Positions 48,867-58,951 of a DNA stretch of 64,000 nucleotides are shown piece after piece. The position numbers and the translations under genes were made by a program. The stretch is from NCBI GenBank assembly GCA_963281155.1, contig CAUJLY010000001.1, forward strand, positions 4,960,001 through 5,024,000, given 5' to 3'. The notes under the pieces were generated by a model that did not search any database, was not told where the DNA came from, and saw only the letters and a program-made list of their open reading frames with translations. Source of the DNA: Rhabditophanes sp. KR3021 (taxonomy: Eukaryota > Nematoda > Chromadorea > Rhabditida > Alloionematidae). The number at the start of each line of letters is the position of its first letter. Position 1 is the stretch's first letter.

Positions 48867-49300
48867 TTTAACGTTGTTTTACTCTAAAAAAGGAAATGAT
48901 ATAATACTATAATACTTGCAAAGTTGTGCGACATAAAAGAATTAATCAAGATTAAAATAAAATGAAGTAAGCAAAGCAAGCTTACATCTATTCTTATGCC
49001 TTTTGACAAAAACTTAATGATTCTCCAAATAAATGTCATAACTTTACTCTTTACCATTATTTTATGTCTTACGTATTATAGAGAACTAAACTTTTTTATA
49101 GTAAATAGGGGAATTTGTAGGAAAGATTAAGGTTTCCGAAAAAATACATCATCTGAATGCATTTCAAAAATATTCTTTCTCATATTCAACTCTGTGTGAC
49201 TTTTAGAGGGCTAATAAATTAAACCTACCTATAATATCTACATATTTAAAGTCTACATATTTATACTCTACAGCCAAATATTATATCAAAGGACACAATT

Positions 49301-50405
49301 ATGTGGATGAATCTGTTAACCCGAGACGTAATTGTACTCATTTCTTCTATCATAATTGGAATCTGTATTGTGGCCTTAATAATTATGTTTATATTAATCA
49401 TAATGTTAACAAATGATGGGTGCCTGTGGCATTTGGTATGTGTTTTATAATTATCAAAATTTCTATTTATGATAATTACACATTTGTATCTATCATAATC
49501 ACAAATTTCTGTTTACTTCACATTAAAGGTTATTGTTAACTTACTTTCCTAGTATGTTATTAAAATTTGTTTTTATGCATAGTACATTAGTAAAAATTTA
49601 AAAAATAGAATGAAATAAAACAAAAATATATTAAATAAAGCCAAAGATTGCTTCTTTTAATGGACTATATTAATATATAGCTATTTTTTATTATATTATT
49701 TCTTTCTTTTTTATTTAATTAACATATTTTCATATAAAATATAGACACAATAACATGCCAAATGATCATTTCGTTATCAAATGAATGTGCATGTTATTCA
49801 TCATACTTACTTTGATAACAAAATAATTTAAAAGTTTACATACTGATTCCAAAAAATGACATTTGAATCTAGTGAAAGGTTAATTTTAAAATGTGGTAGC
49901 AAAATATATGCATATGACTAATCTTGCCGAAAATATTAATACGTACATTAATATATACATCATTTAGGGAGAATATATAAAAGTGACACAATATTTTGGA
50001 ACCTCAACATCATTATGGAATTGCTATCGAAGTGATGGTAATTTTGATCATACTCAATATTTGTTAACTGAAGATATGATGGAAGAAGGAATTAAGGGAT
50101 CTGAAGATGAAAATGTAGAAATAGAAGTAGATGACGATGAAGATGATGATTGTATTAGTTATTTAAACAATTATGTTGAGACAAATGATTTGGTTAGTAA
50201 TGGGGAAAGTTCAACGTCTAACGCTTTTGTAAATAATGAGATATTAAAAGATTCAAATTATCATAACAAAACCCAAAAAATGATTGTCCATTTTGATGTA
50301 AATACTGGCAGAACAAATCAAACATTTGTAAGTCATACTACTCCTAAATGCAGCATTTACAACAGTAAAAAGTCTAATCAAGCAAAGTTGCCACAAATAC
50401 TCTGA
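49301..50405 (+). CDS. Single-pass membrane protein with acidic cytoplasmic tail
   Basis: Exons 49301-49435 and 49968-50405 (donor GTATGT, acceptor ATTTAG, phase 0) give 190 residues. The first exon is mostly one very hydrophobic helix (VIVLISSIIIGICIVALIIM); the second has a run of acidic residues (EIEVDDDEDDDCISYL) then Ser/Asn-rich sequence and a basic end. The first exon is only 45 codons, so it is easy to miss, but frame and splice words agree with the second. Divergently arranged with the membrane protein at 48153-48866. Function unknown. Confidence 0.55.
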
Positions 50406-51111
50406 AAAAAACTATTTTAACATTGCTCTAACAGAGTACGTCAAAAATACTTTTATTCATACTCTAACTACTACTTTAACTAATATTTGTATTAATATTT
50501 TTACTAATACTTGAACTAATATTTTAACTTAATATTTCAACTTTTTCAAACAATTGGCAATGCCAAAGAAGACAATTTCCTTTTACACACATAATAATAA
50601 CTGTCATTATTTATAAAAATGTATATAATAAAGAAGGCGTTAACATTGCTTGTGGTACCAAAATTAAATATAAAGAAATGTTTTAATAATGCGAAGAAGT
50701 GTATATATTGTAAGACATATCTGTTACTTCCTTAGGCAATTTTATATAGACACCAAGTATATCTTCCGAGAATCATAAAAGACCCAACTTTAAGATAACT
50801 TTGGTATTTTGGTAATAATAAATTTAAATGCATATATTTATGTATGGCTCTTAATAATCAAAATAATGCTATGTTAGAAAATTGAAGAGTGTGCTGTCAT
50901 TAATTTAATGCAATTGATAGTGTTTACATTCTAAAATTTGATTACGTATTCAACGCAAAAATAGTAGTTTATTTAAAATATAGACTTAAGGAACTAAAAA
51001 ACGTTTCCAATATAGCTACTTATATTGAATTTAATTTTAGTTATAGGATTTAAATTTGTAAAGGCTTTCGTAAATTGTAGATAACGTACTGCAACGCTAA
51101 ATCAAGGATGT
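50406..51111. other. Spacer with a short degenerate ACTAATATTT repeat
   Basis: Between 50460 and 50545 the sequence is a loose tandem of TAATATTTGTA/ACTAATACTTGAA-like units about 15-18 bp long. Otherwise no gene or RNA is seen. Confidence 0.4.
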
Positions 51112-51914
51112 TTATTCAATTTTGTTTAGTGCTTCTCTAACAGAATCTAAATCAGCCCAGTCTCCCCACTCTGATTCTAGATGAGAAAAAATGATCTTAT
51201 CTTTGTGAATAAGAAAGGTTGAGCCGAGTATCTGGCCTTCGCCTTCAAGATTCCCATTCACTCCAACACTTCTTGACGCAAAATACCTTTTCCATAGCAT
51301 CGGTCTAAAGAATCCAATATAAAGAGGCATAACTCGTTGTTTGGGGCCATAAAAACGTTTTGCTTGATCGTAATATATCTGACCGTCAAAAAATTCCCGT
51401 AATTGATCGACACCCGCATACTCGTGGACAACTGCAATTAGTTTTACTCCCTTTTTAGTTAGTTCAGGTCTTAGGGCAACTAAGTCTTTTAATTCCTTTC
51501 TACATAGCAAACATCCTGGTCTTCTTACAGCCATTACAAGTACAGACGGCTCTTTAGCAAAAACATCCTTAGCCTATAAAAAGAACATTTTAAAACAAAC
51601 AACTAAAATATTTAAAAAATAGAAAAGCCCTAAGAAGATATAATTTTGTTTAGAAGTATGTGAAGATGAGCCTCTTGACAAAACTGTACAATTGTTCTTA
51701 AAATAAATGTCAAGCTACTTGTCGATATCCTATATATTACCTCAATAACCGGAGCACTTAAAATATCTTTTTCCTTCGCAACAAGTTTAAGTTTAGTTTG
51801 TTTCAAATATCCAATTGTAGGTACGGATGATCCTATTGTGATAAAAGTTGGAAGATTGGCATAAGCAATTACTCCTACAACGGCTACTCCAAAAGCATAA
51901 AGAATAGTGGCCAT
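51112..51914 (-). CDS. PRXL2A: Peroxiredoxin-like 2A (PRXL2A/FAM213A/PAMM)
   Basis: Exons 51914-51741 and 51573-51112 (phase 0; donor GTAATA, acceptor TTTATAG) give 211 residues. An N-terminal hydrophobic segment (AFGVAVVGVIAYANL) is followed by the thioredoxin-like domain. The join reads ...APVIE|AKDVFAKEPSVLVMAVRRPG. The redox motif C-L-L-C in RRPGCLLCRKEL corresponds to CFLC of the human protein, and RFYGPKQRVMPLYIGFFRP, GNLEGEGQILGSTFLI and HLESEWGDWADL follow in family order. The family is a CxxC antioxidant protein of the peroxiredoxin-like group. Length is close to the human protein. High confidence. Confidence 0.92.
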
Positions 51915-52130
51915 TTCGTTGGATTTGATGAACTATTTCCACAAATGTATTATAAAAGAAAAATGTGTGATAAAGTATTTGATGATAGCAGTAATCAATG
52001 ATAAAATATTATTTGTTGATAAACGATTTATTTATTTTTTTAAAGCTTAAGATATATATTTTTCACATGTGAAAGAAGTGCCTTAATCGAGAAACTATAA
52101 ACTACTACAAATAATATTATATCCATTCAA

Positions 52131-53767
52131 TTAATTGATCAAATCATTAATAAACCCATGTATTGAATGAACATATTCTTGATCGCTTCTTAACCTCTTA
52201 CTATCTTCATACACTTGTAACTCTGTCGTTTCTTGTACTGCTGAAGTTAATTTTGATTGACTGATATTAAGAGCATCAATTTCTGTTTCCAGCGAATCTT
52301 CTGGGTAAGCAGAAGATTTTTGAATTTCCAGGCATTCTTGTTCCTTAGCATTTTGATACTCATTCTGATTTGAAATAGCTACATGGACAGAAACTCCATG
52401 TATTATGAAGTTGTTTCTTTTAACTAGTTTGAGAATGCATGCATCATGGTTAAATTCAACGAAGGCAAACTTTCTAAAGGGTCGTGGTATGTAGACAGAT
52501 GTAACAGAACAATCTGGACGAATTTTTTTGACTTCTTTATTGAAATAAGTTCTTATTTTGTCTGGAGTCAAATTTTCAGTAATACGTTGAACAAACATTC
52601 TCTTAACAATGGAGTTTTTATCCTCGCCTTCAATTGATTTATCATGTTGTTTTGAGTCAGGTATTTTAACCGTGCATTTACGGTTATTTATTTTGTGTGG
52701 CGAACAATTCAACACTTTCAATTGGTTTTTGTAGCCGCTCATTCTTATGAAGCCATAGCCTTTTGATTGACCTTCTGGGTTGGTTTTGATCTGAAAATGT
52801 ATATTATTTTTACTTGTTTGCTATGTAATAGGCTTTAATTTTTGCATTCGTTTATATTTTAATACGAGAATTCAACAAAGATTGGCTGGACATTCAAAAA
52901 TGGTTCATTCAATAAATAACGGGCATACACTCACCTGCGAAACAGTTACACTGCCATACTTTTCAAAATGTTTTCTCAAATCTTGCTCTGTTGTGGAATA
53001 TAGAAGATTCAAGACTATCAAATCAGAAGGAGAATCAGTTTCACCTTCCTCGTCGGATTCATTTCTGAATCTCTTTTGTCTTGTCTTACTATTTAGAGAA
53101 TGTCTCTCATTTGACGAATCACTGTCATTATGGTCACTTAAATATTCGTCATTCATTAACTTTCTGCGCTTTGCATTTTGATCACCTGTGCATTAAAAGA
53201 AACAAATGAGCATTAAAAAAGCAATAAAGGGCATACATTTTGGATGAAGAAAAGCATTTCAACATCACAAAAAACGGTCATACGCTGAAATAGTTTAAAA
53301 TTTGTAGCTTACCATTTCTAAAAGAAGATGTCGAAGATTCATGTCTGCATCGCTCAATCGGTCTATTTTCTTGAGAAAATATAACAGTGAATTGCTTATC
53401 AGTCCATCCGGTATGCGGCGGCAAGAATTTGTCTCCTGTTGGTGACATTAACAAAGCCCTAACAGTGTTTGTTGACTTGTTTCTATATTTCAGTCCACAC
53501 GCTCCTGGTATTGCGTGAGAAAGAGTTGTCAATGTGAGGGAATTATCATCCATTAAGGGTAATTCAAGAAGTTCTCCTGTTGTTGGATCATTGACACACA
53601 CAAAGACTGGCTGAAAAGGCAATAAATACAATTTGAAAACTTTAAATATAATGTACCTCGTTAAATTCAATACTCTTATGTATGGATATATCGATAATAG
53701 GCTGATTCATAGATGAATTTGTGTTATCAGAGAGATTAATATCTCCCGAATTAATATTCTTGTGCAT
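52131..53767 (-). CDS. tdp-1: TDP-43 orthologue (TDP-1), RNA-binding protein
   Basis: Exons 53767-53657, 53610-53313, 53185-52935, 52790-52131 with consistent phases give 439 residues. The N-terminal ubiquitin-like domain is recognisable (VFVCVNDPTTGELLELPL, AIPGACGLKYRN), then a basic nuclear-import motif (AKRRKL), RRM1 (DLIVLNLLYSTTEQDLRKHF, KGYGFIRM) and RRM2 (KRMFVQRITENLTPDKIRTYF, RKFAFVEF, HGVSVHVA). The C terminus is a short, charged, glycine-poor tail ending HSIHGFINDLIN, so the Gly-rich prion-like domain of vertebrate TDP-43 is absent, as in C. elegans TDP-1. Role: nuclear splicing and RNA stability. The start is one of two in-frame ATGs (the other about 36 nt upstream). Confidence 0.92.
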
Positions 53768-53976
53768 TTCGATATAATTTAGATAAACAAATGCACTTAT
53801 CATCAATCAGATTGAACAACATAAGATAGATTGGAATGTCATGTACGTTTTATCGTCTTGGGAAACTAAGAACAAAGGATTAATTATATTATAATGTTAT
53901 CAATCAAATAAACAATTGCTTTATAGTTAACTTTATATATGCACGCAACATAATAATCAGGTGAATGATTTTATTA

Positions 53977-56357
53977 TTAGTTCCAAAAAATATCATTTTC
54001 ATAAATGTGAACAGAATTTACTTTGTGTAGTTTATTTTTATCATACATCAAAAATCCTTTGGTTAAATTTCGTTGTAATCTGGGAAATACAGTGAATCCT
54101 GCTATTTTTTCGATTCGAGTTATGTTTGTTTCGTAATCCCCGATATCATTTGAATAAATTGCAATGTTTGGCATAAGAAAACTATTATATTCAAGACTCA
54201 GATTATGATTTTCCCACAAAATAATTTTAAAGTAATGAGTTGGTACGGCAATCTTTCCTCTGCTTATTAATTTGTAGTTCATTTGATAGTGAGTTTTGTT
54301 GTCCCGGATTACGGGAATTGGAATAAAAAGAGGACCCGTAAGAACCAAAGCTGATTTGTAGTTCTTGTTGATCAAATTGTTCCGTATTTTTCCTTCCAAT
54401 TTTGCCCAAATTCCTGGAGTAGCAAAATTTTATTAATATATTCAATTGTGTTTTTTGAATAAATCATTGTTGAAGTTATATACATATCAATTTTATATTC
54501 TCTTGTCATAACTTTAATCATTTTTAGTTATAAGATTTACTCAACTGGAGTTCTTTATCTTGTGAAGTACTACCATGTCTAATATGTATATTATATTTTA
54601 ATGCATTTATTTATTATATATTTGTGGTTAATAGAATAAATTCGACTATCTTTGGTTTTGTTATTATGTCGGTGGATGTTCTTAAGGAACTAAGCGTCTC
54701 TCTCTGAGAGATACGGGGCATGTCTAAAATGGCAAAAGAAGAAGGCACCAAAAGAGGAGCTAAAGGGATTACCGGTTTGATAAAAAATGCCAGTATCGAA
54801 GAAGTTGGTCTAGGAAAGACTTCTAAGGTTGAAGGTAGCTTGTCTTTGGCTAAATGAATGCGAATTTGCACCAAGAACCATTACCTGCTGGTGAAAAGAA
54901 AGAACCACAAGAAGTGGTAGATTGTAGGTTTAGATGTCTTTAAATTAATCATTGATTCTTTAGTTCCAGCTCAAAATGGTGTTTGCAAACAATTGCGTCA
55001 CGATGGGCGATACTTCCAAATTCGAAGCTGAAAGTGTATTGGATGTTATTTGGTCAGAAAGAGACGACCCATATGCAGTTAACAAAGCATATTTTTGCCT
55101 CTTTATAGACTCAAGAACTACTGGAAAAGTGTTGATTGAAGTCAATGCCTTTGACAATCTTGAATTGTTTGAAAGAGCAATCTGCTATGTCGGTGAGTCT
55201 GAAAAGATGAGAGAATGGATGCACACTACAACACTAAATTGGAAGGCAATGAGAATACATGAAATCATCAAGGCTGGATTTTAAATGATTGTCGTGATGC
55301 TGCCTGTCAGTTCTAAGGAAGTCGCCGAGAATCTTGAGTTCATTCGCATAGAAGAGTACAAATGGCAAATGACCAACTGTGATCATGGCAATTGTTCCAT
55401 CAAACAAACTTTCCTCCTCAACTCAATCAAGACCTGCACAATTGCTCCTATCTTAGCTCGAAAGGTCTTTGATACAAAGCAATTGCTGACACCAAATTTT
55501 AAACTATCGTCTTTTATAGTTTTTAATTGTGCTTCTATAGTCTTTAATTGTCTATTTATAATAAACTTTTTTTATTTTGTTCCATGAATTACTGATGATA
55601 AGTTAGATAAATTTACATACATATATTTTCATCATTCTTATTTTCTATCCAATATGTAGATTTATCCCATTTATAAGGAAGGCTTTTTATTAAATAAAGG
55701 TTCTCATTTTTACAATCATCTGACACCCAGATTCCTACGAATCTGCAATTACCTAAAATAAAAAAATTAGTTAAGGTCATTAAAGAGATCGAGACCTTGG
55801 TTAAAATGTTTTCCCACTTGAGGTGCGATGTTGGATAGAAAGAAGGTGTGTTTCATGGCTTCATCTGAATTTACATGATTACCGGCAGCTGCATGGTGTC
55901 CTCTGTCGTATGTGGAGTTCTAAAACAAAGAGTTTCAGTCTTGTAATTGATAACGTACCGTGTAATCTCTATGATATGCTCTAAAGTGTTTTTCAAAGTA
56001 AAAATCTTCCATAAACTTTTTATTTTTCCTCGATGTTGACCCTAATTTCTGTAGGCTGTCATGAGTCAGATATTCGAGCACCCAGAACGGTATTCTTGAT
56101 TTTTTGTCGTAACTTAATATAAATTCACCAAAATATCTCAAATTATGCCCCGATGGTAATCCATATTTGAGAAGGGGCGAGGACTTTTGAGGAATCTGAG
56201 TTATATCAAATATAGACTTTATGTGAGAATATAAATGTTGTTCATAAATAATTCCACCATAAAATGATAGTACTGAACAAATTATCAAGAGAACAGCAAA
56301 GGGAATGTATCTGGTTAGTTGTGAGCTTTGTAAACAAAAGTCACATTTTTTAGTCAT
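53977..56357 (-). CDS. EXOG/EndoG-type mitochondrial nuclease
   Basis: Exons 56357-55959, 55919-55796 and 54413-53977 sum to 960 nt (319 residues). An N-terminal membrane anchor (YIPFAVLLIICSVLSFYGG) precedes LKYGLPSGHNLRYFGEFIL and SRIPFWVLEYL. The catalytic motif DRGHHAAAGNH is in exon 2, followed by KHTFFLSNIAPQVGKHFNQG, then IWAKLEGKIRNNL, VLTGPLFIPIP, AVPTHYFKIILWE and EKIAGFTVFPRL. The last block (EKIAGFTVFPRL) is closer to EXOG than to EndoG. Family members are Mg-dependent DNA/RNA nucleases in mitochondria. Intron 2 (1382 nt) carries an antisense insert and an orphan exon-like piece; its donor is poor (AG|GTCTCG), yet the join NQ|GIWAKLE is exactly the family sequence. Confidence 0.9.
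54676..55590 (+). pseudogene. Antisense intronic element E6: GIY-YIG-like family copy, broken
   Basis: Inside intron 2 of the minus-strand EXOG gene, on the opposite strand. It begins MSKMAKEEGTKRGAKGITGL, passes a TGA, then (from about 54976) MVFANNCVTMGDTSKFEAES and KAYFCLFIDSRTTGKVLIEV, with the core ERAICYVGESEKMREWM and IHEIIKAGF, a TAA at about 55282, then in the same frame VSSKEVAENLEFIRIEEYKW, QMTNCDHGNCSIKQTFLLNS and IKTCTIAPILARKVF. The YFCLFIDSR ... ICYVGES-x-x-x-R and E-N-x-E-F blocks are the longest continuous match to a GIY-YIG-like nuclease in the window. Only one or two stops separate the parts, so this may be among the youngest copies. Confidence 0.5.
55608..55758 (-). other. 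Orphan exon-like piece within the EXOG intron
   Basis: Minus strand, after a TTTTAG acceptor: CRFVGIWVSDDCKNENLYLI then SLPYKWDKSTYWIENKNDEN, followed by ATAT|GTATGT, a good donor. Phase would allow inclusion after exon 2 of EXOG (G|NCRFVGIW), but it has no counterpart in the EXOG family. It could be an alternative cassette exon, an exon of a lost gene, or part of another intronic insert. Same strand as the host, unlike the other inserts. Confidence 0.3.
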
Positions 56358-56476
56358 GATTTTGATTAATCAAACTTAAATTATAATTAGTAATCGATTA
56401 AAAATGGTGGTAAGAGATATATGAATGGAAACAATGTTGTAAATGTAATCAAGCGGAAAATTTATAAATTAATAAG

Positions 56477-57747
56477 TTACAAAATATCATAAGTAATAGT
56501 TGTGTGTTGTGTACTAGAATTCATGCCCGAAACTGCAGATGCAACTGTATCTTTCAGTGCCAATTTTTTGTTACTACCGTTAACTGTGAAATTGGATATT
56601 TTTATGTCGTTCGCCCCTTCATACAGTTCATGCAGATATTTTTGTAAATGATTGAAAGTTGTGCGACCATTGACACTCAAATATCGTAGCTTTAATAATT
56701 CGGAAGGCATGTTACTTCTTGTTGCGTATTCTCTACTTGGACCAATTTCAAACTCAACCTGTTGTTTTAACAACCTTTTAATGGCTTTTTCGTTTTTTTC
56801 CCGTGTTAATGCGGAAGGTCCGGGAGAATCAGATGACTCTTTGATTGTGCTACCAATACTAGGCGACCCTTCGATATCATCGACTTCCATTGGAATTGGA
56901 TTTGAACGTGAATTTGAGATCGAACGTTTTGCTCTTGTACTGCGTGTATTAGCTTTTGTAGTTGGATTTGTAGGCTCTGGAACGATCACGCTAGGAGCAA
57001 CAATTGGGACTATGGTCTCCAAATCATCATCACTTGTCAATGAAGAATCCGAGTCAGAACTTGTAAAAGAAGATGAATCACTCAGCACTGTTTCATTATT
57101 GGATGTGGCAGACAATTGGGAAGCAACAGAATCTCCAGTATCCATTGGAGACTCACTGCATACACTACCCTCTTTCTTTTTTCTTCCGCGCTTAGAGTTA
57201 ACCGTATTAGGAGGCTCAGAAAGAAAAGCAGGCTTGGCTTTTTTCTTAGAGGCCTGCGCTTTCATTCCTTCCGCAATACTCTTCGAAAGAGCTTTATAAT
57301 TTGCTTCTGCGTCAAAGTTCGAGTTAGCTGCATTTTCCAAATCTTCAAACATTTTCCTATCTGGAAAAATAGCGTTAATTAAAGCGTCAAAGTTTTCATC
57401 TCTTCTTAAACTTCTTTTTGATGGTAACTTCTTACGACATGTAGGGCATTCTTTATTACCACGCTGAAGACACAAAATAATGCAATTTTCGCAAAATCGA
57501 TGCAAACATTCTTTGGATGTCATTGTGGTTTTTAATAAGTCGAGACATACGGGACACGTTATAAATGTGGCTAATGTTCTAGAGCCAACAGGTATTTTTA
57601 TATCTGAAGTAATGACAGGATGTGGTTCTCTTGCCTAAACTATTGTAGCAAAAAACATTTAATGAATACCAAATTAATTGAACGTACCTCGTCATATTCA
57701 GTTAACGTTAAGTTTTGCCTTGTTGCGCAGGATTCTATTGCAGACAT
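56477..57747 (-). CDS. RING1/RING2 E3 ubiquitin ligase of PRC1
   Basis: Exons 57747-57688 and 57634-56477 (phase 0; donor GTACGT, acceptor TTTAG) give 405 residues. RING finger: TCPVCLDLLKTTMTSKECLH, RFCENCIILCLQRGNKECPT, then CRKKLPSKRSLRRDENFDAL, all typical of RING1/RNF2 including the segment after the RING. The middle is low-complexity and Ser-rich with basic patches (SKRGRKKKEG). A C-terminal RAWUL-type ubiquitin-like domain follows: EFEIGPSREYATRSNMPSEL, LRYLSVNGRTTFNHLQKYL, ending TITYDIL. It acts as the catalytic subunit of Polycomb repressive complex 1, monoubiquitinating histone H2A. C. elegans SPAT-3 is the likely counterpart. Confidence 0.92.
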
Positions 57748-57902
57748 CTTTGTTGCCTAGTTATCTATTAGGTAAGGTTGTAATGTTAGGGTAATTCTTG
57801 CGTGTTGAGTATCTTTGATTGGAAAAATAATACCTTGTAAAATAAACCTGCCTAAAATAAATGTTTTTATGTGACTTACTAGGTGTGGAATAAGATGTAG
57901 GA

Positions 57903-58022
57903 AACTGACTTTACTACATTACCAAATAACACATTAACATATGTAATCGTTGTGAGAGATAACAGTGGTATAGAGATACAAGGAAAGGACATGCTATTAT
58001 CATGGGCGTATCCCACACTAGG
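57903..58022 (+). other. Orphan exon-like piece
   Basis: After a GATGTAG acceptor-like site the frame reads ETDFTTLPNNTLTYVIVVRD then SGIEIQGKDMLLSWAYPTL and meets a donor (CTAG|GTAAGA). It looks coding, and V-x-V-x-D-x-x-G...W-x-YP is vaguely like the start of a DENN-type domain, but no partner exon was found on either side. RING1 starts about 160 bp away on the other strand, so this could be the first coding piece of a divergent, decayed gene. Confidence 0.25.
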
Positions 58023-58475
58023 TAAGATTGCAAAGTATGCGACTATTTCACTTTTTGCCTTAAAATTATTTAATACACTATATTCAAATCCATTTCGCTA
58101 TGTTAAAATATTTTCACAAGCTCATTTCTCACATTTCCGTTGTTGCTAACTTAATATTCATTACAATGTGATAATAATATAAAAGTTACCACATTCTTGA
58201 AGCTGCTTAAAGAACGTATCTTAGTCAGCTAAACGCGACTTTAGCTTAATAATTCTGCCGTTTTTGAGTAACAAATATGTGATCGTTCAGATTTCAGGAA
58301 ATGTTACTCTTGCTGATGAAAATGCTTCTTGACAATTTGTTTCAGTACTAACCAATATCAAGGATGCTAAAAATAAGTACCATTTCATGCCATATTTATA
58401 AAATGATCCCACTGCTCAATTATCACGAACTTTACGCTTTAAGCATTACTTGCAAATACTTTGTGTACTTCCAAT

Positions 58476-58634
58476 CTAATATTTGTATGCTTTTCCACAA
58501 TAAGTTAATTCTTCTGTATATATGGTGTAAGCAGTAGGAGCCTCTAAATATAATTCATAATAGTTGCCTTTGCTTTGTTCCATTTTATACCTTGGTGTAT
58601 GAAGGAGATAACAATGTCTGTCGTATTTTTTCAT
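58476..58634 (-). CDS. Possible small ORF, 52 residues
   Basis: MKKYDRHCYLLHTPRYKMEQ then GNYYELYLEAPTAYTIYTEE, ending CGKAYKY. Tyrosine-rich with coding-like codon use, but no signal peptide, no splice partners and no recognised family. It may be an exon fragment. Confidence 0.2.
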   Translation of the reverse strand: MKKYDRHCYLLHTPRYKMEQSKGNYYELYLEAPTAYTIYTEELTYCGKAYKY

Positions 58635-58951
58635 TGTGATAAATCTTATCCAATAAATATGCAATGTTTTAAAATTATGCGTTGTACAAATTTAAAATCT
58701 GTCGTTATTCTTCATTTTTTAAAAAATTAGAACGAACAAGATGCTATAAATGAATGTGTCCTTCCACAAAGTTATTGCATCTTGTTAAATCATATTTGCT
58801 TATAAACTCAATTTAATTCATTTACAGGTGACTTAAATTTTAGTAAGTATAAAACAAACTCCTTAAATTGAATTATCCGTTTAATTATTTATGTTGCGTA
58901 TATTATGTATTTATATCTACTTAAATTTGAAAAACATTTTTAGAGCATTTA

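Noticed and set aside
48176..48912. Several overlapping frames on both strands around 48.2-48.9 kb
   Set aside because: They are shadows of the single 237-residue minus-strand gene, which alone has a clear transmembrane segment and sensible composition.
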